Positions 16,520 through 24,911 of a DNA stretch of 46,521 nucleotides are shown piece after piece. Position 1 is the first letter of the stretch. Every line of letters starts with the position of its first letter. Made by a program: the position numbers and the translations under genes. The stretch comes from Candidatus Binatia bacterium. GTDB lineage: Bacteria > Eisenbacteria > RBG-16-71-46 > SZUA-252. The DNA is taken from the NCBI GenBank assembly GCA_035631035.1, contig DASQJL010000111.1:1-46521 (forward strand), given 5' to 3'. The notes beneath the pieces are model-generated. The model worked only from the letters and a program-made list of their open reading frames with translations. It was not told the origin of the DNA and ran no database searches.

Positions 16520-17458
16520 GTGCGCGCGCGGCGCGCGATCTCCGCCGCCACGGTCCTGGTCGCGATCGGTCTGGCTTCGCCCCTGGCCGCCGAGGGGCTC
16601 GCGACCCTCGCATTCGATCACCACGGTACCTGGCACACCTTCTGGCGCTCCGACCATCCGCCGGCGCGCTGGGCGGGCCCGGATTCGATGTTGAGCCGCT
16701 CGCTCGTCTGGAAGCGGCTCGCGCGGGGGGCGGACTGGTCGAGCGTCCGGCTGGCTTGTGCCGCCCCCGTCTGGCGCGCCCGCCTGATCGTGGCGCGACT
16801 CGATCCCCGGGACGTGGCGCTGTCGCTCGTGTTGGATCTCAGCCGCGACGAGGGCCGGCCCGCGTGGACCATCGACCGCGCTCCCGAGGATGCCATCCTC
16901 GCCGTGAACGCGGGGCAATTCATCCGTACGATGCCTTGGGGCTGGGTCGCCACGGACGGACGTCAGCGCCTTCGCCCCGGTTTCGGCCCGCTCTCCAGCG
17001 CGGTTGCGGTCGATGCCTCGGGGCGCGTGCGCTGGGCGCACGGCGACTCGCTCCTCGACGCGACCGGGGTGGTCGCCGGCTTCCAGTCCTACCCGACCCT
17101 CCTCGAGGGCAACGGGGTCGTGCCCGCGACGCTCAGGTCCCCGAATCCGCTCGTGAATCTCCACCATCACGACGCCCGGCTCGCCCTCGGCCAGACCCGG
17201 GAGGGATCCCTCCTGATCGTGATGACACGCTTCGACGCCATGGGCGATGAGGCGGGCGGGTTTCCGCTCGGCCCCACGACGCCCGAGATGGCGGCGATCC
17301 TGGGCGCCCTGGGGGCGAGCGATGCCGTGATGCTCGACGGGGGGATCTCGGCGCAGCTCCTTCTCAGGGAAACCGGCCGGAAGCCGCTCCGCTGGCCGGG
17401 CGTGCGGAAGGTCCCGCTCGCGCTGATCGCGCGGCCACGCCAGCCACGAACTCGGTGA
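16520..17458 (+). CDS. Exported phosphodiester glycosidase-like protein (NAGPA/DUF2233 family)
   Basis: A 312-residue protein, signal peptide at residues 1-24 (ISAATVLVAIGLASPLAA). The core resembles the NAGPA/DUF2233 family: SVRLACAAPVWRARLIVARLD near the start of the domain, AILAVNAGQFI (usual family form: NGGFF), LALGQTREGSLLIVMT, and AVMLDGGISAQLLL (usual form: NLDGGGSS). These are the conserved stretches of enzymes that hydrolyse sugar phosphodiesters, including ones acting on cell-wall polymers. Here the usual double Gly in both motifs is partly replaced, so activity is uncertain. The GTG at 16520 follows the preceding stop at three bases. The last 95 bases overlap the end of the convergent hydrolase gene. 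Confidence 0.8.
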   Translation: MRARRAISAATVLVAIGLASPLAAEGLATLAFDHHGTWHTFWRSDHPPARWAGPDSMLSRSLVWKRLARGADWSSVRLACAAPVWRARLIVARLDPRDVALSLVLDLSRDEGRPAWTIDRAPEDAILAVNAGQFIRTMPWGWVATDGRQRLRPGFGPLSSAVAVDASGRVRWAHGDSLLDATGVVAGFQSYPTLLEGNGVVPATLRSPNPLVNLHHHDARLALGQTREGSLLIVMTRFDAMGDEAGGFPLGPTTPEMAAILGALGASDAVMLDGGISAQLLLRETGRKPLRWPGVRKVPLALIARPRQPRTR

Positions 17459-18263
17459 CGACCCGCCAGTACGCTTCCGGGCGATCCTTCCATGGGAAGT
17501 GGCCCGCTCCCTCGATCACCTCATGTCGCCCCAATCCCGCGGGAAGCGCCTGGGCCAGCTCCCGCCCCACTTCGGGAGCCATGACCGGATCGAGCGACCC
17601 TGAGACGATCAAGGCCGGGCACTGAATGCGGTCGACCTGGTTCATGACGTCGAAGGTTCCGAGCAGGGGCATGTAGCGCCGGTTGAGCGGGGCGTTGATC
17701 ACGCCATACCGGCGATCGGGAAGCGAAGGGCCGAACAGGGCCCAGCAGGGCAGCCACTCCTCGCGCGTCACCTCCTCGCCACCGTACGCCCGCCGAACGA
17801 CGTCCGCGACCTCATCACCCCCGATCGAACGGAAGCGCTCCACCATGCTCGGAATGTCCATTCGCCCGCCGGCGCTGTCCACGATGATCGCGGCGGCGTG
17901 ACCGGGATGGCGGATCGCGTGGACCAGCGCGATGAAGCCGCCCATCGAATGCCCGTACAGGATCGGGCGCTCGATGCCGAGCGCGTCGCACAAGGCGCAC
18001 ACGTCCTCGGCGCACGCCTCGTAGCTGAAATCGGCGGGATCGCCCCATGCCGAGCGGCCGTGGCCGCGCAGGTCCAGATAGACCACCTGGGCCACGTCGG
18101 CCAGCCGGTGGAAGTCGGGCTTCAAGTAGTAGTGGTCGAAGCTGCCGGGACCCCCGTGCAGGAGCACGACCGTGGGCCGGCGACGCCACGCGCCGTCTTC
18201 GGGAATCAGGACGGGTCCGTCCACATCGAACCACAGGGTCGTGCCGTTCACGTCGATGCGCAT
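17364..18263 (-). CDS. Alpha/beta hydrolase, proline iminopeptidase-like
   Basis: A 299-residue alpha/beta hydrolase. VVLLHGGPG (oxyanion hole, the HGGPG signature of proline iminopeptidases), LDLRGHGRS, the nucleophile elbow GHSMGG, SGSLDPV with the acid, and GAGHFPW with the catalytic His are all present. It should be a soluble esterase or aminopeptidase. The ATG at 18263 begins at the first conserved strand (MRIDVNGTTLWFDVDG). The last 25 or so residues (Ala/Arg/Ser/Pro-rich) are encoded antisense to the NAGPA-like gene and look like a non-conserved tail reading to the next stop. The gene is downstream of ftsH on the same strand with a 64-base gap. Confidence 0.88.
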   Translation of the reverse strand: MRIDVNGTTLWFDVDGPVLIPEDGAWRRRPTVVLLHGGPGSFDHYYLKPDFHRLADVAQVVYLDLRGHGRSAWGDPADFSYEACAEDVCALCDALGIERPILYGHSMGGFIALVHAIRHPGHAAAIIVDSAGGRMDIPSMVERFRSIGGDEVADVVRRAYGGEEVTREEWLPCWALFGPSLPDRRYGVINAPLNRRYMPLLGTFDVMNQVDRIQCPALIVSGSLDPVMAPEVGRELAQALPAGLGRHEVIEGAGHFPWKDRPEAYWRVVTEFVAGVAARSARAGPSARPASGAASGRFP

Positions 18264-18327
18264 GCGCCGCTCCTGGGACGTTCTGGAGGGATTCGAGTCG
18301 GGCTGAGTTCGGCCCCGCGGTCGCGCC

Positions 18328-20316
18328 TCACGAGGGCATTGGAGGGCGAGGAGCGTCCGACAGGGGTGCCGCGGGGGGAAGCCCCGTGACCTCGAGGATC
18401 TCCTGCTCGTCCAGCGTCTCGCGCGCGAGCAGTGCATGCGCCAGCGCATCGAGGGCGGCGCGGTGTTCCGTGAGGAGACGCTTCGCCTCCTCGTGACTCT
18501 CGTTGATGATCCGCAGCACCTCGGCGTCCACCGCGCTCGCCGTCTCCTCGCTGTAGGGCTTGGCCGCTCCGTAGCCGTCCATCAGGCCGAGGTAGGGATT
18601 CTCGCGCGGCGCCAGCTGCACCATCCCCAGCCGTTCGCTCATCCCCCAGCGCGTGACCATGCTCCGGGCCAGCTCGGTCGCCTGCTCGATGTCGTTCTGC
18701 GCCCCGGTGGTCTTGGTGCCGAAGACGATCTCCTCGGCGGCGCGGCCGCCGAGCATGCCCACGATGCGCGCGCGAAGGTACGCCTCGGGATAATTGTAGC
18801 GGTCGCTCTCCGGGCGCTGGTAGGTGACGCCGAGCGCCTGGCCGCGCGGGACGATCGAGACGCGGTGGACCGGATCGGCCCCGGCGACGACCAGCCCGAG
18901 GATGGCGTGGCCGCCCTCGTGGAAGGCGATGCGCTCGCGGTCGGCGCGGGAGAGGATCAGGGGCCGCTCCGGTCCCAGGACGATCTTCTCGAGCGCATCG
19001 AGAAAGTCCTTCTGATGGACATCGTTCTGCCCGCGACGCGCCGCGAGCAGGGCAGCCTCGTTCACCAGATTGCGCAGATCGGCCCCGGCCAGTCCCGGCG
19101 TCGCCCCCGCGACCTCGCCCAGGTTCACGTCGGGGGCCAGCGGAACCCGGCGCGTGTGGACGCCGAGGATCGCCTCGCGCCCCTTGCGGTCCGGCAGGTT
19201 CACGATCACGCGGCGGTCGAACCGCCCGGGGCGCAGAAGCGCCCGGTCGAGGATCTCGGGCTGGTTCGTGGCCGCGAGAACGATGATGCCCTCGCGGCTG
19301 GAGAATCCGTCCATCTCGGTCAGGATCTGGTTCAGGGTCTGCTCCTGCTCGCTCGAGCCTCCGATGGAGATCTGTCCGCGCGCGCGCCCAATCGAATCCA
19401 GCTCGTCGATGAAGATGATCGCCGGGGCGTGCTCCCGCGCCATCTTGAAGAGGTCGCGCACGCGTGCGGCGCCGACGCCGACGATCATTTCCACGAATTC
19501 CGACCCGCTCATCGAGAAGAAGGGCACTCCCGCCTCGCCCGCCACGGCGCGCGCGAGGAGCGTCTTGCCGGTCCCGGGCGCGCCCACGAGCAGCACCCCT
19601 TTGGGCGCCGCCCCGCCCAGGCGGGTGTATTTCTTCGGGTCCTTCAGGAAATCGACGATCTCGACCAGCTCGTTCTCGGCCTCGTCGATGCCCGCGACGT
19701 CCTCGAACGTGACCTTGCCCTCCGCTTCCGTGTCGAACCGTTTCGCGGTGCTTCGGCCCAGGCCCATGAGCCCGCCCCCGAAGCCGCCGCCCTGTTTTGC
19801 CGCGCGCCGGAAGATCCACACGTAGAGCCCGATGAAGAGGAGCGCGGGGGCGAAGCTGAACAGGAGATTCAGCCACAGATTGGACTGCTGGCTGGACTCG
19901 GCGGTCACCTCGACGCCCCGGGCGACGAGCAGGGTGTCGAGGCTGGAGTCGGTGAAGATCGGCAGCGTCGTCGAGAAGTCGCGGACCGGCTTCGGAACGG
20001 CGCCGGTCGCCGAGTCGGACACCGCGGGGTAGGAGATCGGCCTGCGGAACTGTCCCGTCACGCCGTCGGCGCGCGAGTTGATCTTCAGGACGTTGCCCTT
20101 GGCGGCTTCCAGCCGGAAGACCGAGTAGGGGATCTTGACCGTGTGGGGGTTTGGGGCGAAGAAGCGGATCAGGAGAAAATTGGCGAGGAGGATCAGGAGG
20201 AAGAACAGCCACGACCGCCGGGGCGGGATCGCCGGCGGCGTGGGGGGCCTCGGAGGATCTCCCGGCCGGCGCGCCGCGTCACCGCCCTCGACTTGCCGCC
20301 GCGTCCGCTTCGCCAT
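18328..20316 (-). CDS. ftsH: ATP-dependent zinc metalloprotease FtsH
   Basis: A 662-residue AAA+ protease of the inner membrane that degrades misfolded and regulatory membrane and cytosolic proteins. Two membrane segments ([18 protein letters not shown] near residue 40 and [18 protein letters not shown] near 160) flank a periplasmic domain. The AAA module has Walker A GAPGTGKT, Walker [13 protein letters not shown] and the second region of homology [21 protein letters not shown]. The protease has HEGGH and the third ligand Asp in [13 protein letters not shown]. The ATG at 20316 gives the expected short basic N-terminus, here extended and Pro-rich ([14 protein letters not shown]). Genome context does not link it to neighbours. 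Confidence 0.96.
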   Translation of the reverse strand: MAKRTRRQVEGGDAARRPGDPPRPPTPPAIPPRRSWLFFLLILLANFLLIRFFAPNPHTVKIPYSVFRLEAAKGNVLKINSRADGVTGQFRRPISYPAVSDSATGAVPKPVRDFSTTLPIFTDSSLDTLLVARGVEVTAESSQQSNLWLNLLFSFAPALLFIGLYVWIFRRAAKQGGGFGGGLMGLGRSTAKRFDTEAEGKVTFEDVAGIDEAENELVEIVDFLKDPKKYTRLGGAAPKGVLLVGAPGTGKTLLARAVAGEAGVPFFSMSGSEFVEMIVGVGAARVRDLFKMAREHAPAIIFIDELDSIGRARGQISIGGSSEQEQTLNQILTEMDGFSSREGIIVLAATNQPEILDRALLRPGRFDRRVIVNLPDRKGREAILGVHTRRVPLAPDVNLGEVAGATPGLAGADLRNLVNEAALLAARRGQNDVHQKDFLDALEKIVLGPERPLILSRADRERIAFHEGGHAILGLVVAGADPVHRVSIVPRGQALGVTYQRPESDRYNYPEAYLRARIVGMLGGRAAEEIVFGTKTTGAQNDIEQATELARSMVTRWGMSERLGMVQLAPRENPYLGLMDGYGAAKPYSEETASAVDAEVLRIINESHEEAKRLLTEHRAALDALAHALLARETLDEQEILEVTGLPPAAPLSDAPRPPMPS

Positions 20317-20373
20317 CAGACCGTCGATGCTACCAGCACGACCCCGCGCGGACAACCTGCCCGCGTGTCAGGG

Positions 20374-21822
20374 TCACCGCTCCCTACCGGCCGCCATCGC
20401 GCGCCGGGCGATCTGGGTCAGAAGACCGGAGAAGACGTACTGATGCACCGGCCAGAGCGCGTACCAGTACGCGAGGCCGAGCAGTCCCAGCGGGTCGAAG
20501 AGGGCGGTCTGCCGGATGACGGCGCCGCCCTCGGCGCATGGCTCGACCTCGTACTGGAGCCACGCGCGTCCCGGGAGGCGCATTTCCGCCGCCAGCCGAA
20601 GCAGGCGGTCGGGCTCGATCGTCTCGACGCGCCACCAATCGAGGGCGTCGCCGGGAAGGAGCTGCTCGGGGTCGCGCCGGGCGCGGCGCATCCCGGGCCC
20701 GCCCGCGAGCAGGTCCAGCCAGCCGCGCACGCGCCAGAGCCAGCCGGCGTGGTACCAGCCGTTCCGCCCCCCGATGCGCCGGATCGCCGCGAACGCGGCG
20801 GCCGGTGCTGCGTCCACGCGCAGCGAGCGCGAGTCCACGAGCCGCGACCCGAACCGGGCTCCTCCCCACGGACTCGCCAGAGAAGCCTGGACGTCGTTCC
20901 AGCGGGTTGCGGCCATCGCCGCGTCTTCGTTCGCGAGCGCGCGGGTGATCGCCTCCCGCATGCCGCGCGGCTTGAGCGGAAAATCACGAAGTGCCGAGGG
21001 GTCCTCGACGACGCTCGGATTGCGAACGCCCTCGATCAGCTCGCGCCCGACGTTCGCGTAGAGCGGCGTCACGAACCGCAGCCAGAGCGAGGAAAGCCTC
21101 GGGGTCAGGAAGGGAAGGGGAAGGAACCATCGCCGGAGGCCGCGGCGTACGGCGTATTCCCGCATCAGGTCGCGGTAGGAGGAGCGGTCCGCGCCTCCGA
21201 TCTCATAGATGCGGCTCTCGTCTTCGGGAAGGTCGATCGCCTGCACCAGGTACTCGATCACGTCCTCGATCGCGATCGGCTGGGCCTCGGTGCTCACCCA
21301 GCGCGGCGTGGTCATCACCGGCAGGCGGTCGACGAGTCCGCGGACCAGCTCGAAGGAGGCGCTCCCCGAGCCGATGATGACCGAAGCGCGGAGCTCGATC
21401 ACCGGAACGCCCGACTCGCGCAGCAGCCGGCCCGTCTCCTGGCGGCTGGCGAGGTGGGGCGAGAGGCCGGGACCATGGCCCAGGCCGCCCAGGTAGATGA
21501 TGCGCCGGACCCCGGCCGCGAGAGCGGCGGCTCCGAAGTTTCGCGCCGCGGCGCGATCGTTCTCCTCGAACGCACGCCCCGAGGCCATGGAGTGGATCAG
21601 GTAATAGGCGGTCTCGACGTCCTTCAGGGCCGGCTCGAGGCTCGCGGGGTCGAGCACGTCCCCCCGCGCGACCTCGGTGGCCGGCGCGACGCGCGGCGCG
21701 AGCAGCCGGGGCTCGCGCGCCATGCAGCGGAGCCGAACGCCCCGCGCCTCGAGGGTCGCGCGCAGCCGGCTCCCCACGTAGCCCGAGGCTCCCGTGAGGA
21801 GAACGAGTCCCGCCGGCGCCAC
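20374..21822 (-). CDS. NAD(P)-binding epimerase-like protein with C-terminal DUF2867 domain
   Basis: A 482-residue two-domain protein. Residues 1-290 are an atypical SDR/NmrA-type domain beginning VLLTGASGYVGSRL, with YYLIHSM, IIYLGGLG and ELRASVIIGSGSASFELVRGLVDRLP. The rest (about 315-480) matches DUF2867: WRVRGWLDLLAGGPGMRRARRDP, GDALDWWRVE, LAAEMRLPGRAWLQYEVEP and FDPLGLLGLAYWYALWPVH. This fusion is common in bacteria and often annotated as an NAD-dependent epimerase; its substrate is unknown. GTG 21822 is the only start between the M16 stop and the Rossmann motif; AGGAGG is nearly adjacent to it, so the exact start is uncertain. It follows the M16 gene at a five-base gap and is probably co-transcribed. 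Confidence 0.88.
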   Translation of the reverse strand: MAPAGLVLLTGASGYVGSRLRATLEARGVRLRCMAREPRLLAPRVAPATEVARGDVLDPASLEPALKDVETAYYLIHSMASGRAFEENDRAAARNFGAAALAAGVRRIIYLGGLGHGPGLSPHLASRQETGRLLRESGVPVIELRASVIIGSGSASFELVRGLVDRLPVMTTPRWVSTEAQPIAIEDVIEYLVQAIDLPEDESRIYEIGGADRSSYRDLMREYAVRRGLRRWFLPLPFLTPRLSSLWLRFVTPLYANVGRELIEGVRNPSVVEDPSALRDFPLKPRGMREAITRALANEDAAMAATRWNDVQASLASPWGGARFGSRLVDSRSLRVDAAPAAAFAAIRRIGGRNGWYHAGWLWRVRGWLDLLAGGPGMRRARRDPEQLLPGDALDWWRVETIEPDRLLRLAAEMRLPGRAWLQYEVEPCAEGGAVIRQTALFDPLGLLGLAYWYALWPVHQYVFSGLLTQIARRAMAAGRER

Positions 21823-21827
21823 GCCTC

Positions 21828-24713
21828 CTACTTCGTCACGGCCGATTCCGCTTCCAGCGTCTTCCCGTCGGCGTCGCTCAGCGCGACCGGCCCCAGGCCC
21901 AGCGGCTGGATCTGCGAGGCGATCTTGGACCGGTCGCCGACCGCCACGATCAGCATCTGGTCGGGCGTGAGGTATTTCCGCGCCATCGACGCCAGGTCCT
22001 CCGCGGTGATCTTGCCCAGGCGATCCGGCAGCGCCTGGAAGTAGTCGTCCGGCAATCCGAACACGAACAGGTTGCCCACCTGCGCCGCGACGTACGCGGA
22101 GGTCTCGAAACGGCCCGGAAGGGCCTGGATGCGCGCGCCGCGCGTGCGGGAGAGCTCCGCTTCGGTGACCGAGCCGTCCTTCATGGCCCGGATCTCCTTG
22201 AAGATCTCGGTCAGCGCAGGACCCGTCGCGTCCGTGCGGATGCCGCCGCCCACGACGAGCCGCCCCGGTCCCGCGTTCTCCGATACGTTCGAGTAGGTGC
22301 CGTAGGTGTAGCCGTGCTTCTCGCGCAGGTTCTGGTTGATGCGGCTGGTGTAGCCGCCGCCCAGGATCGTGTTCATCATGCTGAGCGCGTCGTAATCGGG
22401 ATCGCTGCGCGGCACCGCGATCTGTCCGACGAGGATGTTGGTCTGGGGCACGCCCGGCTTGTCCACGATCACCACCCGGGTCCCGGTCGAGGTACCCGTC
22501 GGCAGTGAGCGGGGCGCGGGGGCCGCGCCGGTCCAGCCGCCGAAGAGATTCTGGGCCAGCGTGCGGACCGTCGCCGCCGGAATGTCCCCGACGACCACGA
22601 GGGCCGCATTGCCCGGCGTGTGCTGCGCTTCGTGGAAGCGAGCGATGTCCTCGCGCGTGATCTTCCGCAGCGAGGCTTCCGTCCCCAGCGTGGTGTGGCC
22701 GTAGGGGTGGTTCGGCCCGTACAGCGCGGGGAGGAACACCCGGGTCGCCGTCTGCGGCGGCGAATCCTTTTCCTGCAGGAGCTCCGCGAGACGGGCCTGC
22801 CGCTCGCGCTCGACTTCCGCATCGGGGAAGGTGGGGTGCAGGGTCACCTCGGCCAGGAGCGACATGGCTGCGGGAGCGTTCGCGGCCAGGCTCTGCACCC
22901 GCCGCGCGCTGCCGTCCATGTCGAAGCTGCCGCCCCATTCCGCCCCCAAGGCATGGGCCCGGTCGGCGATCGCCATCGCGTCCGAGGTCTTCGTCCCGTG
23001 CTCCAGCATCTCGGCCGTGAACGAAGCCAGACCGGGCAGGTCGGCGGGATCGGCCGCGCTTCCCGACCGGAAGACGAGCCCGGAGGTGACGAGGGGAAGG
23101 TGGTGATCCTCGATGTGATACACGGTGAGTCCGTTCGCCAGCGTGAAGCGCTCCGGCCGGGGCAGGTGGAGCACTGCCGCCTGGGCCGCGGCCGGGGCTT
23201 CGCTACGCCAGGCTTCCTTGTCCTCCCCGGGAGGAGGAACGCCGGGGTCGGTCGGCGCCGGAGGCGTCGGCACGGCCGCGGCGAGCTTCTTCTCACCCGG
23301 AATGCCGTACACGACAGCCCGCGCGCTCTTCGTCAGGTATTGCGCGACGAACCGCTTCACCGACTGCGGGGTGACCGTCGCGTACCGCCCCAGGTCCTTG
23401 TTCAGATAGTCGGGCGTCTTGAGGTAGTAGTTGTAGCGGTTCAGCCGGTCGGCGATGCCGTTGAAGAACCCGACCCGCTCCAGGCTCGTCACTTCGTCCC
23501 GATAGATCGCCTGGCGCGACGCCTCGACCTCGGCCTCGGTCGGTCCCTCGGTCGCGAGCCGCGCCACCTCGTCGTCGATCGCCTTCTCCAGCTCCTCCGG
23601 GGTGTGGCCCGGCTTGGCCGTGACGATCACTTCGAAGATCGACCCCAGCTGGAGCGGGTTGTGCACGGTCTTCACGTCCTGCGCGATCTGGAGATCGTAG
23701 ACGAGCTTCTTGTACAGGCGGCTCGCCTTGCCGTTGCCGTTTCCGTACTGGCTCACGTTCCCGGAGAGAATGTCCGAGGCGATCGCACCGTTCACCTCGT
23801 CGGGCGCGAAGGCCTTGGGCGTGATCCATCCCATGTAGACGCGGGGCAGGGAGACGTTGTCGGTCACCGTGGCGCGGCGCTCGGACGTGATCGGGGGCGT
23901 CGTCGCGCGGATCGGCGGCACGTCGGCCCCGCGCGGGAGCGTGGCAAAATATTTCGCGACGAGCGCCTTCGTCTTCGCGACGTCGATGTCGCCGACGATG
24001 GCGATGCTGGCGTTGTTCGGGCAGTAGTAGCGCTTGAAGAAGTCGCGCACGTCGTCGAGCTTCGCCGCCTGGATGTCCTCGTGCGAGCCGATCACGTTGG
24101 CGTAGTAGGGATGCTCCTTGGGGTAGAGTTGGTGAAACAGCTCCTCTTCCACCATCCCGTACTCGACGTTCTCGGTGCTCTGGCGCCGCTCGTTCCGGAC
24201 CACGTCCTGCTGGTTCGCGAGCTTGATCGCGTCCACGCCGTCGAGCAGGAAGCCCATCCGGTCGCTCTCCAGCCAGAGCGCGGTCTCGAGCTGGTTGGCG
24301 GGAAGGTCTTCGAGGTAGTTCGTGCGGTCGAAGTCGGTGGTGCCGTTGACCAGCGTGGCCCCTGCGGTCTGGAGATAGGTCCAGTGCTTCCCGTCGGGAA
24401 GGTGGCGCGATCCCTTGAACATCAGGTGCTCGAACAGATGCGCGAATCCGGTCCGGCCCGGCTCTTCGTTGGCGGGCCCGACGTGGTACCAGACGTTCAC
24501 GCCGACCGTGGGAAGGCGATGGTTCTCGCAGAGGATCACGTCGAGGCCGTTGGGCAGCGTGTACTTCACGATGTTCAACTTCACGCGCGGGGGCGGCGAG
24601 GTCTTGGCGGCTCCAACCGCGGGCATGGCCGCGACGAGGAACAGGCTCAGGAGCGAAAGGACGCAGCGACGAACCGTGTTCGGGAGGGCGGCGCGAATGC
24701 GGGCGGACACCAT
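21828..24713 (-). CDS. Exported M16-family zinc peptidase, two-domain
   Basis: A 961-residue protein with a signal peptide (VLSLLSLFLVAAMPAVGAA). It contains two M16 halves in one chain. The N-terminal half is catalytic: inverted zinc motif HLFEH (His92, Glu95, His96) within GFAHLFEHLMFKGS. The C-terminal half (from about 520, FTLANGLTVYHIEDHHLP) has lost the motif (AEMLEHG) and serves as the inactive clamp; HGYTYGTYSNVSENAG is the usual substrate-binding Arg/Tyr-type segment. It should degrade short peptides in the periplasm. The ATG at 24713 follows GGAGAGG; longer open frame upstream has no signal sequence. It diverges from the Ser/Thr kinase gene at 24912. Confidence 0.93.
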   Translation of the reverse strand: MVSARIRAALPNTVRRCVLSLLSLFLVAAMPAVGAAKTSPPPRVKLNIVKYTLPNGLDVILCENHRLPTVGVNVWYHVGPANEEPGRTGFAHLFEHLMFKGSRHLPDGKHWTYLQTAGATLVNGTTDFDRTNYLEDLPANQLETALWLESDRMGFLLDGVDAIKLANQQDVVRNERRQSTENVEYGMVEEELFHQLYPKEHPYYANVIGSHEDIQAAKLDDVRDFFKRYYCPNNASIAIVGDIDVAKTKALVAKYFATLPRGADVPPIRATTPPITSERRATVTDNVSLPRVYMGWITPKAFAPDEVNGAIASDILSGNVSQYGNGNGKASRLYKKLVYDLQIAQDVKTVHNPLQLGSIFEVIVTAKPGHTPEELEKAIDDEVARLATEGPTEAEVEASRQAIYRDEVTSLERVGFFNGIADRLNRYNYYLKTPDYLNKDLGRYATVTPQSVKRFVAQYLTKSARAVVYGIPGEKKLAAAVPTPPAPTDPGVPPPGEDKEAWRSEAPAAAQAAVLHLPRPERFTLANGLTVYHIEDHHLPLVTSGLVFRSGSAADPADLPGLASFTAEMLEHGTKTSDAMAIADRAHALGAEWGGSFDMDGSARRVQSLAANAPAAMSLLAEVTLHPTFPDAEVERERQARLAELLQEKDSPPQTATRVFLPALYGPNHPYGHTTLGTEASLRKITREDIARFHEAQHTPGNAALVVVGDIPAATVRTLAQNLFGGWTGAAPAPRSLPTGTSTGTRVVIVDKPGVPQTNILVGQIAVPRSDPDYDALSMMNTILGGGYTSRINQNLREKHGYTYGTYSNVSENAGPGRLVVGGGIRTDATGPALTEIFKEIRAMKDGSVTEAELSRTRGARIQALPGRFETSAYVAAQVGNLFVFGLPDDYFQALPDRLGKITAEDLASMARKYLTPDQMLIVAVGDRSKIASQIQPLGLGPVALSDADGKTLEAESAVTK

Positions 24714-24776
24714 GATTCCTCTCCTGTGGCTAAGTGGGCGCGACGGGCGTGCCAGCCATGATACGCGCCCCCTTTC

Positions 24777-24788
24777 CCGATGCATCGG
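24777..24788. promoter_or_regulatory. Perfect 12-bp palindrome in divergent intergenic region
   Basis: CCGATGCATCGG lies between the M16 peptidase (start 24713) and the Ser/Thr kinase (start 24912). Its symmetry and position fit an operator, but a 12-bp palindrome can occur by chance and there is no linked regulator. Confidence 0.25.
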
Positions 24789-24860
24789 AGAAAGTCGGTC
24801 ACGGTCAGGGAAGCCGGGGGCCGAAAGGAGCTGGCCGGGCTCACAACCGGGTGTGATACT

Positions 24861-24910
24861 GTCTGTTCCTCGCGATGGCGGTACGGGACAAATCAAGACA
24901 GGAACAAGAC
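24861..24910 (+). promoter_or_regulatory. Inverted repeat that could cover the kinase ribosome site
   Basis: GTCTGTTCCT (24861-24870) can pair with AGGAACAAGAC (24900-24910) with one bulged A and a 29-base loop. The right arm includes the AGGA ribosome site of the ATG at 24912. A weak -10-like GATACT lies at 24855-24860, in which case the left arm would start at or just before the transcript start. Folding is inferred, not shown. Confidence 0.3.
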
Positions 24911-24911
24911 C

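Noticed and set aside
18436-22044. 1202-codon plus-strand open frame opposite ftsH and the DUF2867 gene
   Set aside because: It runs antisense to two clear genes and has the His/Arg/Asp-rich composition of a high-GC shadow frame.
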